A stretch of 64,000 bases of DNA from Liolophura sinensis. Its lineage: Eukaryota > Mollusca > Polyplacophora > Chitonida > Chitonidae. Numbering within the stretch: the stretch's first letter is position 1; each line of letters begins with the position of its first letter. Shown in pieces: positions 12,601 through 23,634 of the stretch. The position numbers and the translations under genes were made by a program. Location of the stretch: the NCBI RefSeq assembly GCF_032854445.1, contig NC_088302.1:38570191-38634190 (forward strand). The letters are read 5' to 3'. The notes under the pieces were generated by a model. That model worked only from the letters and a program-made list of their open reading frames with translations. It made no database searches and was not told where the DNA came from.

Positions 12601-15600
12601 CACGACAACCTACATGATAATGCATTAAGTTGTACTTATCTCTGTGGTACAAGAAAGGCAGCTGTCCTGGTACACCATGCTGAAGTGGGTGACTGTAATG
12701 ATTCCTCTTTGTCATGTGAATATAGACATGACAACCTACATGATTGTGCATTACATTGTACTTGTATCTGTGGTACAAGAAAGGCAGCTGTCCTGTTACA
12801 CCATGCTGCAGTGGGTGACTGTAATCATTCCTCTTTGTCATGTGAATATAGACATGACAACCTACATGATAGTGCATTACATTGTACTTGTATCTGTGGT
12901 ACAAGAAAAGGCAGCTGTCCTGGTACATCATGCTGCCGTGGGTGACTGTAATCATTCCTCTTTGTCATGTGAATATAGACATGACAACCTACATGATAGT
13001 GCATTACATTGTACTTGTATCTGTGGCACAAGAAAGGCAGCTGTCCTGTTACACCATGCTGCAGTGGGTGACTGTAATGATTCCTCTTTGTCATGTGAAT
13101 ATAGACATGACAACCTACATGATAGTGCATTACATTGTACTTGTATCTGTGGTACAAGAAAAGGCAGCTGTCCTGGTACATCATGCTGCCGTGGATGACT
13201 GTACTGTGCAGTCTTTTCACGAGCAGTATAGTTTTGACTGACCAACTGGGAAGGTATGCCAGCAACCTGTGGACAGCATGGGATTCTCCAGTACTGGGGC
13301 CACTTTCACAAAACTTCGTAAGTCATGTTTCTCGTATCTTTCTTCGTAAAAGATGTTTGGGTTATTTTGCCATAAGGCGACGTCATTTACGAGAAAAGTT
13401 ACACAAAAGTGATTTATGAAGTCTTGTGAAAGTGACCTCAGTCTGGTTTCCTCCCACCATACCATTGACCATAATGTATGACATACAATACCAATCAGAT
13501 AATCCTTATATGACAGAATAGCAAAAAGTAGAAAGAGAAACATTGGATACCTTATGTTATTCCATCAGTGTTTTGGCACAATCGAGAAATGATGAATGTG
13601 CAGTGGTTTTGAACAAATATCAGTCATGTTGGTCCACAGGTTGTATTAAAAGAGTTCATCATTTACCGATCCAACCATCGGAATGGTGAAATAGAAAGTT
13701 AATGTTACTTCAGTTGACTCTTTGTTTTCATCACATTTAACAGTCACATATTCTTACCTTATTTCAGTGATTTAGACTCATTACCTAAATACATGCGACG
13801 AAGTCCATATGAGCACAAAGCCCCGCTAACGATGTACATGAGGTCAGATGTTGAGAAAAGGTAAAGGATGCTGATGTCACATTGAATGAGTTTAATAGAA
13901 TTACAAAACAGACATTGTAACACTCATCATAGCTCAGTAATATTTACTTAGACGTACGTGATTGAGTGCTAGAAATATTATAATTTGAATATATACATTT
14001 CACAGTAAATGATTTCACAAAATTCTCTGTCTGATTTAGTTCAATTTTTAAAACAAATCTACATGCAAATACATAACTTATTTTCCATCTCAAGTGCGTT
14101 ATTGCAAAACTAGTTAATTGTTATGAAAGTCCATGTGTTACATACATGTAATTGTTGTTGTTGGGTATCAATATTAGCTCAGTGATCATTATAGTTGTAT
14201 AGTATTGATATTGATGATATAGAAATTGAATGCATTATTGTTCCAGAGCTATGGAAATCTGGGGAGATGCGGAAAGATTGGCAAGGGAGAAAACGAGGCG
14301 ATTCTACAGGGACAGCCTGAGTGGTAAAGTCTCAGGTGAGTTATCTCCCTTGTAGAATCATATAATCACATGTAGATGTAATGTCAATGGTCAGCTGTTT
14401 ATTTTTTACATATTGTCTATGAGTACCCCACAGTGATGTGAGTGTCGGGTGTCATTGGCATGGTGTACATGTCATACTGCTACAAGACAGAGTTGTCATA
14501 TTTGTCAAAAATATGTTAAAGGACAAGACAACACCTGGCTACATGTTTCAATGAAAAGCATGATAGTCAGGTTTTGTAAAAAGTATCATTCTACATGCTA
14601 TTCGAGATTTCACCGAATAGCATGTAGAACAAAATGACAATACTGCACAAATGTCTTGTGTGAATCAAGTAAGCCATCTTGAGTATTTTATCCAATAAAA
14701 CATGTTGCTATTAGATTGTGCAGCCTAAGCTGTGGCTTAGCCTTTACCTATACACTCCATGCAGTGACATATGATAACACAGAACGACTGCGTAAGACAT
14801 CATTCTGAGATCGTTTACAACGATTTATTTACGTGTAGTCGAAGGGCCATTTCACACAGTGTTGTGGGACAGGTCTGTATCATTTACAGACCACCACAGA
14901 CGTAAATGAGTTGATTTATAAGCCGTGTAATATTCAACGATCGTATTACATCTTACGTCAGACAGCAGCCAGCATACCGTCTCAGCACAAACCGCATTCA
15001 TCTCCCCCAGTAGCCCTTAGGCATACCTAGACATGATGTTCAAATTATACAAATATATTTTTTTGTCATTCATGTTAGCGTTTAGACAGCATGCAGTTGC
15101 TAAATAACAAATATCACAGTCAGTGAAAAATTCATGTGGGATGTCGATTTATGGGAATGAGAAAATGGCATCTATTGGATAATGCTTTAAATTAGTTAAA
15201 TCTTATCATAGTCTTTTTATCTCTACATTTATTAGAACTGAAGAATTTGAATTTTGCCCTTTGTCTTTCTCTCATACAAGGGATATTTTTTCTCTGTTTT
15301 ATAAAATGCAGTAAAATTATTGAAACAAACTGACACTCTGTGGTTGGGTATCAGGCGTTTCTGTTTGTATTTTCTCATTGGCATCTTCTTTAATACCGAC
15401 TGTTTGGAGGAGCTCTTAGGTTTTGTGACATTACTTAAGATAGCTATAATATGGCAAAATGGCGTCACCAAATGAGTGGCTAGGTACTGACGATCGTTTA
15501 CTATTTATTTTGTTGATAAGAGGTGTAGAATTTTTTCAGTATTTTTAGAACATTTCTGGAATACTGCTTTATTATTTAATTCATTTTTAGTAGCTGACTT

Positions 15601-18600
15601 TATGTTCACTTTAATGCCAGTTTAAGATACTATGAATGGTAGCCTTTCAGTGGACATAAACATTAGTCAGGTGCTATCTTTCACTTTAAAAATGGCATAA
15701 ACCCTGAGAAAAGAAGCACACAAACTTATGACACCCAGATGATTAGTTTCGCTTCTGAGTATTATCAATCTTTCTGTCTATCACTTTTTCATTCATATTT
15801 TATAATTAATAATGGAAAAAAAACCCCAGTTGTTTTGCTTCTGCAGTAATCATGAAATACCTGAGTATTGTCCTCTATATTGTTCTACCATATGAACATG
15901 ATTTTAGCCTCTGTGTCTACATGGGGTGATCAAGCTCAGTGTGAATATAAAAATGGTTCAGACTTTTCATTCAAACAATGTTGTGTTCCTTTCACCTCTT
16001 ATCATGTCTGCCCACAGTTCCTTCCCTTTCACCCGAGGACATCTTACGCCTGAAGATACCAGAGGAGTTGAAGAGCCGGTTAACAATCACAGGGGACGAG
16101 AAACCGTACATACATGGGGAGGATAAAGTCGCTCAGGTGGGTGGGTGCATTGTCCGTTAAATGGTGTCTTACTGAGGGACCGTCATTGATAATGACGTGT
16201 GAGTTTGTCACGTGTGAGTTTGTCAGGTGCTATGATTTCTCAACTCTTACTGATCATCTGTGAGCTCTGGGAGGTTTCCCTTGGGCTCTGACAGGTTACC
16301 TGTGAACTGCCAGGTTTTCCTTGAGCTCTGCTAGGTTTCCTTTGGGCTCTGTCAGGTTGCCTCTGAACTACAGGGCTATCCTTGAGCTCTACTATGTTTC
16401 CTTTGGGCTCTGTCAGATTTCTTCTAGGCTCTGTCAGGTTTGGTTTAATACTCTTAGCCTCCATGTGTATCTGTAATAAAGTAAGCAAGACCTTGTTTCA
16501 AAAATGTAACTTATCATTTCTTGTAAGGCTGTGAATTTGGTGTAACATCATGAGAGTTTGTATATTTTTCTCCTCAGAGCAAAGAACCTTCCTTCTGGGA
16601 GACAGGGTCAGCCAGAGTTGTCATGTATGCCATTTGTGTGTAAGTATGGTCCCAGCATGTACTAAATCTTCTTATAGTTGTACATTTGTAAGCTTTATTA
16701 ATTTTAGTCTTAATTATTATTGTATTTATTTATTTATTTGATTGGTCTTTTATGCAATACTCAAGAATATTTCACTTACACAACAGTAGCGGGCATTATG
16801 GTGAATTCTTATTGTAAGTGGGAGACATGATAACACAAGAATTCATTAACATACATACATGTACATGTGCACTTGAATAATCAGTGGATTTTTGACGGTA
16901 AAACAGTTGTTTATACGTAAGGGACTGAGTTGAATTGAATTATTAGTACTTAACATTAATTCAGATTACAGTTAATGTGCAGTCTTATTTACAACTGCAG
17001 GTTTAACCTCAAATTACCTCTCATTATTTAGCCAATCAGAAGTAACTGCTACCTTTTGAGTCACAATTGTGGTTCATGTTGGCAGAAATGGTGTGAACAC
17101 AGTCCTGAAGCTGGTTGCCTGGCTGTACACTGGCTCCTCCAGTATGTTCTCAGAGTTTATTCATTCAGTGGCAGACACTGTAAATCAGGTAGGTTGTGGC
17201 ATTCTTAGCATAATAAATGAGATGACATCATTAGCTGACATCATAGGTCACATTTCTGTATGTTTTTTTCCCCCACAATCGGGAGGTGGTATATGTTTTA
17301 ATCTGACGAGATGGCTCTGGTATGAAGCAGGACCTTGAGCCATTGTTATGCCAGAAATAAACGTCTACAATATTACAATATATCAGTTTTTATTGTAACA
17401 TCATACTGTTTTTAGTATTACATCTTCATGATGAGCTGGGAAAGGAACAGTTAATGTAAATAAAATGATGCCAGCATTATGCGGTAGAACATTTGACAGA
17501 TCCCCATTGTAAATTGGTTCTTCAGCATGTTGATGTTACAACAAACAGGTTCTCTACTAAACTGGGTCAGTACATATCAGATATGTTTTTAACTTAACCT
17601 ACAAGCCTGGTTACATTTTCATCAGTCAATGTAAATCAGATAGGTTCTCCAGGTGACAATGTCAATAAAATTGGCTTGATTCTTCTGTTCCTTCAGATCA
17701 TCCTAGGATTTGGACTTTACCATTCTATTAAGAAACCTGACGCAGAACATCCGTAAGTAATTTCAAACACTTGGTATTTTAACAGACTCATCTGCATCAT
17801 TTAATACATCACTTATATGGTCCCCCTAGGGCACATCTAATTGTTACTTATATAGCAATGATACAAAGAGTATCTAGTTGGTCATCTAGGATCATACACC
17901 ATTGTATCAGGCTTTTGATGCAAGTAATATATTTCGTGAACTGAAGATGGTGATATTTACGCCATTGTTGTTGTTCCTCTTTACTGTAAACCCTCTTGTT
18001 ACAAACAGGTACAGTTACACAGTGACTCTTGTTACACACAGGTTTTGTTACAGAATGTCTTGTTACTAACAGATATGGTTACACTATGTTTCTTGTTACA
18101 AACAGGTTTGGTGACACAGTGTCTTGTTACAAACAGATATGGTTACACAATATCTCTTGTTACAAGACAGGTATGGTTACGCAATGGCTCTTGTTACAAA
18201 CAGTATGGTTACACAATGTCTCTTGTTACAAACAGGTATGGTTACACCAACCTCCGTTACATCTCCTCCCTCATCAGTGGTGTGGGCATCTTCTGTTTCG
18301 GGACAGGCCTGTCCTGTTACCATGGTATCCAAGGCTTCTTGCACCCAGGGGAGTTAGGCTCTCTCATCTGGGTAAGTGTAATCCTTCCCTGTGATTTTGT
18401 ATTTATTTATTTCATTGGTTTTTTACACTGTATACAAGAATATTTTCACTTATAAGTGGCTAGCATTATGGTGGGAGGTAACCGGATAGGGTGCTGGTAG
18501 AACTTTCATGCATGACTGGAGAGGAAGCCAGCATGAGCCGTACTTGAACTCACAGTGACAGCATTGTTCAGAGACTGCGGGGTCATTGCGCCGCTCCGGC

Positions 18601-21600
18601 GTGTTAACCACGCAGGCCATGCAGGCCCCTGCTTCACCTTTTCTACTGTGGTAAACCTTCAGATATTAATGTGAAGAGGAGAAATACATGTGATACCTGT
18701 GCACAGCTAAAATAAGGATGAAAACTGGATGTAAACTGTTAGTCTAAATTTGGAGATGGTCGTGGTATTATTTTCCATTTCCATGAAAAAAAAATGATTT
18801 GTGTTTTTCAAACCTAAGCCTTACAGATATGTGGAACCTCACTCGGGCACCCTTTCGTACCCAGCTGCGTTTGGTACCGTTAGATGCTGTTCATTGATAC
18901 AGTACCTTGGTTGTATTATTTGTTGACAACATGGATATTTTGTCTTTTGTGCTTAAAGTGGTACATTTTGTTTTATTACAGGCTATAGCTATATTGATGG
19001 GTTCACTAGCCTCAGAGGGAGGTTAGTATTCACATTCACCTTTCTCACGGATGTTTCTAAACATTAATACCATAAAATGACTTCCAATATATTTGTTTTT
19101 ATCAAGGATAGAAAAATAAGATTTTTCTTACAATCAGAGTTTAATCCTCGACTTTTGCTCCATCTATTAACCATAGAGCTATCAAATACATGTGAGTGAA
19201 AAATCCTTTAGTCCACTATTGAACATAAATCAGATATATATAAATAATTTCTTTACCTTTCATTATTAACTTTTCTTAATATTAATATGATGTTGTATGA
19301 GAAAAGTTGGTAAATCTGTTTTTAATATTCATTAAATTTCTATGTCATATTTTCAGCAAGTTTAATTGTAGCTATAAACCAAGTCAGAAAAAGTGCTGCC
19401 GAGAAGAAAATGAAGTTTTGGGAGTATGGTATGTGAATAAAATGGAGTGAATTAGAATGTTTTAATGATACACAAAAGTTTTTGTTGATCAGCAGTCCGT
19501 GCTCTTAACTTAGTAATATGTAATACCGTGAAAAGAAGAGTTCAACAGGCTGTGGCTGTAAAGGAAAATTTGGCACTTGTCTGAGTGTCATTAGGAACAA
19601 AGAAGAGTTTTTTGTTTCAGTACCTGAATCTGTGTTAAATCCAGTTATCCAGTGAAAGTGATAGTATTTCTGTGAAAGATTCATCCATTGGTTTTACATA
19701 ATCTCTCCACTTCAACCGTACTATACACACCCCTTTATGTATGTCACAGTGTGGAGAGGTTATGACCCTAATGTGAACGTGGTACTGCTGGAGGATTTAG
19801 CGGCTGTCATGGGTGTGACGGTGGCAGCTAGCTGTATGACTGTCACTCATATGACAGGCAACCCCTTTGCAGATTCTCTGGGATCTCTGCTGATTGGTGG
19901 ACTGCTAGGGGGTGTGGCCTCATTTATTATCTACACCAATACAACAGCATTAGTAGGGAGGTGAGTAGTCTTTTGATGGGAATTTCATGCAACTTGTATT
20001 TCTTTATAAATATGATAAATGTACAAATGAGTATTATGTCAGGAATAATAATAAGGCAGATCAATATTCAGTATGGTTGGTGTCAGTTTGAAAATTGTTA
20101 TCACTTCACGGATTAAAGCTTGCATTTCTTACCATGGCAATGAACTTCTTGATGATCCTGAAGTAAATGTATGTGAATGTAATAGCAATTGCAATATTCC
20201 AAAAAAAAAAGGTGATGAATGGTGACAATATACATCCTCAGATTCTCAGGACTTTAGATTCCACCTTTTCCTTCACAATAAACGCTGTGCCCGAAATACA
20301 ACGCCCGTAAAATATCATTATTATTATTAATTCTGAAGAGCCTGACATTTTCACTGATTTAAATGTGAAAATAAAAAGATGCTCATTTCACCAACCAAAG
20401 TTTGCGAATTGATCACTAGATCAAGCCTGTTTTATCCATTAGTGGCCTCTAAATGAGTAAAACTGCACCCAAGTTAAAGGCAAGAATTTTAGTACAAGAT
20501 GAGCCCAAATGAACCTGATCTAATGTGCTATCTTGACTAAGTGTTTCATATGTGATTATTATATTTCCAGATCCATTCCTCTTGTGTGGAAAAATAACAT
20601 TAGTCAGCAGTTGGAAAGAGATCGCATGATCAGGTGAGTGGAGTGAAGGGAAAACCCATCAACAGTGCCATTTCTAAAACCATAATCATAAGACAGAGCT
20701 TAAATTTTTCCAATGCGTTTCTTATTGCAGGATCACACTGAAGAGTAGTAGCCAAGGTACAATAGCCGTTGATAGTAGGCTATTATGGGCAGTCTATGAA
20801 ATAAATTAACAGTGTAATCACGAATGACCTTGGCATTTGCTTTCAGGTCATTGCATGATGTCAAGGCCACGGAGATGGGAGGTCAGGTCAGGTTCAAGGC
20901 TGAGATTGACTTTGATGGCAGGGAGATCACACGGGCCTATCTTTACAAGCTGGACCTGGAGCAGTTGCTGGCTGTAAGACATGGAAAAGATGTCTTTATT
21001 GGAGTTACCTGTACTTTGGATATTTGATAGAAAATACTTACATGTACTTTTAATTACCTTTTCCTGTATTCATCAAATCATATTATAACTAATACACGTT
21101 TGAATTTGTCCTGGGAAGGTATTCCAAGAACATTACTCTAACTTAGCATAATCTTGACTTAGCTGAAAATATCAGAGTAAATTGTGCCTCAACAAAATGA
21201 GTGAAAAAAGTTAGGTCGACATTTTCTGTTTAGCGAATGTTGGAAAACGTAAAATAAGACAAGGTGTATCTTGTTACCACTGTCAATCAGGAGATGCAGG
21301 CCCTAAAGAAAACTGATGATGCAGAGCTGTTCATGCTGGCACATGGAGAGAAGATCATTGACATGCTGGGGGAGGAAGTGGACAGGATTGAGAAAATCAT
21401 GAAGGTTAGAGCAAAAATATTACCTTCATGAAGAGACAGGTGTGGTGAAACTGCAATGGTTACAATATTGGAGTGGGTTGGCTTTGATGCGTCCATTTCC
21501 ACAACACTTTTGCAACTTTTTGTGTAAAAGTTTTGTCAAAGTTGCCACTGAACACGTTGACACTGTAAAGATACATGTAATCAAAGCAGTTCAAAACAAG

Positions 21601-22289
21601 ATATACAGGTAGGTGACTAGAACTGTCATGGGGGAAGATATGAAAATGACTCAGCACGATTGGTCTAAAATATGAAACCTGCTGAAATTGTTTTTGTACA
21701 TAGGACTATAACTTTTGTCATGAAGTTTGTGGCTATATGCCATCATAAGAAGATCTGTTGTTCACAAAGAAGAGCCCACAATGTTTGTGGAATTCAGTAA
21801 TTTTTAGTTACCCACACATTAAGAATTCATGATTGGGGTTCTTCACAAGTAAATATTGAATGGTTTCAAGCGACGCATTTTGCTTGATTCTGATCGATTC
21901 ACTTGCCTTATGGGGTCACTTAAGATTTTTTTTTTTTGTGAAGATAAATTTCATATAAGATAAACTTAAATGTTGACATCAAAAGTATCATTTGAAGGCT
22001 TTTATGTGCTTCTGAAAGGGCAAATTTATAAGCCAAACTTTAAGTGAAATACTGTACACATACACTTTTTATAACCGTAAATCCTTTTTCAACCAGTAAT
22101 TTATTTCTGAATAGCTATTAAAATGTTGTTGTTCAAACTATCTTTATTTTATTCAGATCCTAAAAGCTCCTTCACTGCATGTATAAGGAGAGAATTTTTC
22201 TTGAACTGTGCCAGTAACCATGGGCTGACTCACTTCTCTTGCAGGAACAGTATCCTGAACTACGACATGTTGACCTTGAAGCTCTGTAA
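9635..22289 (+). CDS. SLC30A9: Zinc transporter 9 (SLC30A9/ZnT9), 17 coding exons
   Basis: Cation-diffusion-facilitator protein; the family member ZnT9 moves zinc across the mitochondrial membrane (family knowledge). Coding exons: 9635-9746, 11632-11874, 12430-12526, 13768-13860, 14247-14335, 16018-16136, 16578-16639, 17086-17188, 17697-17752, 18236-18371, 18982-19021, 19357-19428, 19750-19960, 20571-20633, 20847-20973, 21291-21404, 22245-22289. All have GT-AG borders and matching phases, giving ~593 aa against 568 in human. Diagnostic stretches: FITPVRAMNEYLL, RRSPYEHK, EIWGDAERLAREK, LYTGSSSMFSEFIHSVADT (H298 and D302 of the TM2 HxxxD site), GYTNLRYISSLISGVGIF, NVVLLEDLAAVMGV, HDVKATEMGGQVRFKAEIDF and the C-terminus ELRHVDLEAL. 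The N-terminal ~70 residues are basic and poorly conserved, compatible with mitochondrial targeting. The start codon is the least certain point: the frame is open for a few codons upstream of it, back to the acceptor at 9615. The phase-1 end of exon 1 fits exon 2 exactly. Confidence 0.94.
11213..11373 (+). mobile_element. SINE family A, 5'-truncated, in ZnT9 intron 1
   Basis: It has the central domain ('tgtgggaaggtctgtcagc', 'ggatggtcgtgggtttcccc') and the 3' tail 'gagtacggcgtaaaacacca' followed by an A-run. The tRNA-like head is missing. Confidence 0.8.
12575..13203 (+). repeat. 125/126-bp tandem array, five copies, ZnT9 intron 3
   Basis: The landmark 'tttgtcatgtgaatatagac' recurs near 12583, 12709, 12834, 12960 and 13086, a period of 125-126 bp. 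Copies are over 90 percent alike by eye. The 126-bp period equals 42 codons, which explains the long overlapping open frames on both strands; none is a gene. The array starts about 50 bp after the intron's donor. Confidence 0.9.
13294..13441. mobile_element. MITE family M1, copy 1 (148 bp), ZnT9 intron 3
   Basis: The terminal inverted repeats are CTGGGGCCACTTTCACAA at the left and the complement of CTGAGGTCACTTTCACAA at the right; similarity continues inward for about 10 more bases ('aacttcgtaa' and 'gacttcataa'). There is no coding capacity. A second copy with the same termini is at 28303-28462. No clear target-site duplication was seen, so the superfamily is not assigned. Confidence 0.75.
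14589..14629. repeat. Perfect 16-bp inverted repeat with 9-nt loop
   Basis: The arms 14589-14604 and 14614-14629 are exact reverse complements ('ttctacatgctattcg'), separated by 'agatttcac'. It lies in ZnT9 intron 5. No wider transposon structure was recognised around it. Confidence 0.8.
16255..16445 (+). repeat. ~20-bp minisatellite, ZnT9 intron 6
   Basis: About nine degenerate copies of a unit like 'tttgggctctgtcaggtttc'. It begins ~120 bp after the exon-6 donor. Confidence 0.8.
16724..16808 (-). mobile_element. SINE family A fragment, reverse
   Basis: Only the 3' module is present: a TTTA run, then 'gattggtcttttatgcaata', 'ctcaagaatatttcactta' and 'gcgggcattatggtg'. In ZnT9 intron 7. Confidence 0.7.
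18000..18260 (+). repeat. ~33-bp array whose unit contains the exon-10 splice acceptor
   Basis: About eight copies of 'cttgttacaaacag' plus 'gtatggttacac' with a short spacer. The last copy is the genuine 3' splice site: AG at 18234-18235 followed by GTATGGTTACACC, which codes Y-G-Y-T of ZnT9. Each upstream copy therefore resembles the intron end plus the first ~12 coding bases of exon 10. Confidence 0.85.
18401..18629 (-). mobile_element. SINE family A, near full length, reverse
   Basis: It runs from the AAAT-type tail ('atttatttatttcattggtt'), through 'ggctagcattatggtgggag' and 'ggaagccagcatgagc', to a diverged tRNA-like head ending 'aggccatgcaggcccc'. In ZnT9 intron 10. Confidence 0.75.
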
Positions 22290-22660
22290 GGTGAAGGTCA
22301 GACAGGAAAGACTGAGGGTGGAAGATTATAGAATATGAGCTAAATGACATGTCAGCATGTTGACCTTGAATCTCTGTAAGATGAACGTCAGATAGGAAAA
22401 ATTGAGGGTGGAAGATTATAGAAGTCACGCTAAATGAGCTCAGACATGTTGATCCCATGGTACTCCATGGAGAGAACAGACAAAAATATTGGAGAAATTA
22501 TAAAGAACAACTCATTCATAGACAGGAGAGGATGAGCGTGGAAGATCAAAGACCCATACACTGATCCAGGGCAGTCCTGTCCCAGCTTTCAACACAGTGA
22601 CAACGTGTATTAGGTGTAATTCCCCATAGACCGGAGAAAATGATTGCGGAAGATCACAGG
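22266..22660 (+). repeat. Decayed tandem array seeded by the last ZnT9 coding exon
   Basis: The segment from 'catgttgaccttga' (22266, coding H-V-D-L-E) recurs at 22356 and partly at 22445. The companion block 'gaggaaagactgagggtggaag'-like occurs near 22300, 22388, 22520 and 22630. The first period is 90 bp, so the terminal codons and the stop are duplicated into the 3'UTR. Confidence 0.75.
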
Positions 22661-22819
22661 CCTATAAATATTTCCAAGAGAGTCTGCTCTTATTTGCAAT
22701 GACAGTGAATATCATAGACCTCTTTTATCAAATCCATGACACTCTGATCTCATCTTTTATTGTGGTCAGTTCTGAGGATTTTAAGAGATAAGATGGGCAT
22801 TTGTGTATAAAGCACCTAC

Positions 22820-22871
<52 letters not shown>
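22820..22871. repeat. (TA)n microsatellite
   Basis: About 25 TA dinucleotides adjoin the 3' end of an inverted SINE-B copy. Confidence 0.95.
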
Positions 22872-22873
<2 letters not shown>

Positions 22874-23190
22874 CAGTGATATGACCACTAGGAATCATTA
22901 GGCATGTGTACATATATTGTGTCTTCTTGTGGCAGGGCAAGTCCATGCCGCCAAAATGCTGTCGCTACTAAAGTGTCATGCCAAAGACACGAGACATGAC
23001 ACCACACCCAGTCACATTGTACTGACACAGGAACAGCCAGTCCTGTTTCCTTGCTCTTACCTCTCAAAGCTTAATGCTAACCAAGACAATACCTCTTTTA
23101 GTCTCTATGATGCAACCTGAGTTTGATCCCGATTCTTATGACTTCGAGGCGGACACTCTGACCATTAGGCCACCGAAGCGTTCTAGCGCG
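22872..23190 (-). mobile_element. SINE family B, reverse
   Basis: It contains 'catgccaaagacacgagaca', 'cacccagtcacattgtac' and 'cagtcctgtttccttgctc', then the tRNA-like head in reverse ('cgaggcggacactctgacca', 'ttaggccaccgaagcg'). The antisense head has a recognisable A-box complement. It lies downstream of the ZnT9 stop codon. Confidence 0.75.
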
Positions 23191-23469
23191 CGTAAAAACT
23201 ATTAAATCCCATTGTAACTGTTTATTATGTAACAGATTTTGCAGATGCATGATGGAGGTAATGTAAGTGATGTTATATATCACAGTTATTTGTACAAGAA
23301 GGGGCCTTACTCTGCAAGGTTCGCCATATGATATTAGTTGATCACAGGTACTGTTTGTTCATACATCTTTAATATGTAAATCCTTACAAAACAAGGCCCT
23401 AGGATTACTGTTGCTTCATTGATCGTATACGTATCAGGAACCTTGACCTAGTCCTATAACACAGCAAAT

Positions 23470-23634
23470 GGGGGCTTCCGTGGCTCAGTTGGTTAGCGTC
23501 CTAGTGCAGCGTAATCACCCAGAAGCCTCTCACCAATGCGGTCACTGTGAGTTCAAGTCCAGCTCATGCTGGCTTCCTCTCTGGCCGTCCGTGAGAAGGT
23601 CTTCCAGCCACCTGCCGATTGTCATGGGTTTTGT
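23470..23634 (+). mobile_element. SINE family A, 3'-truncated
   Basis: It has an intact tRNA-like head: 'gcttccgtggctcagttggt' (A box TGGCTCAGTTGG) and 'gtgagttcaagtccagc' (B-box like), followed by 'atgctggcttcctctctggc'. It ends in the central domain and lacks the usual tail. Confidence 0.8.

Noticed and set aside
12550-13265. Several 95-184 codon frames on both strands
   Set aside because: They are all by-products of the 125/126-bp tandem array in a ZnT9 intron; no domain, splice or start-context support.
22728-22946. Minus-strand frame with an Ile-Tyr repeat
   Set aside because: It is a translation of the TA microsatellite.
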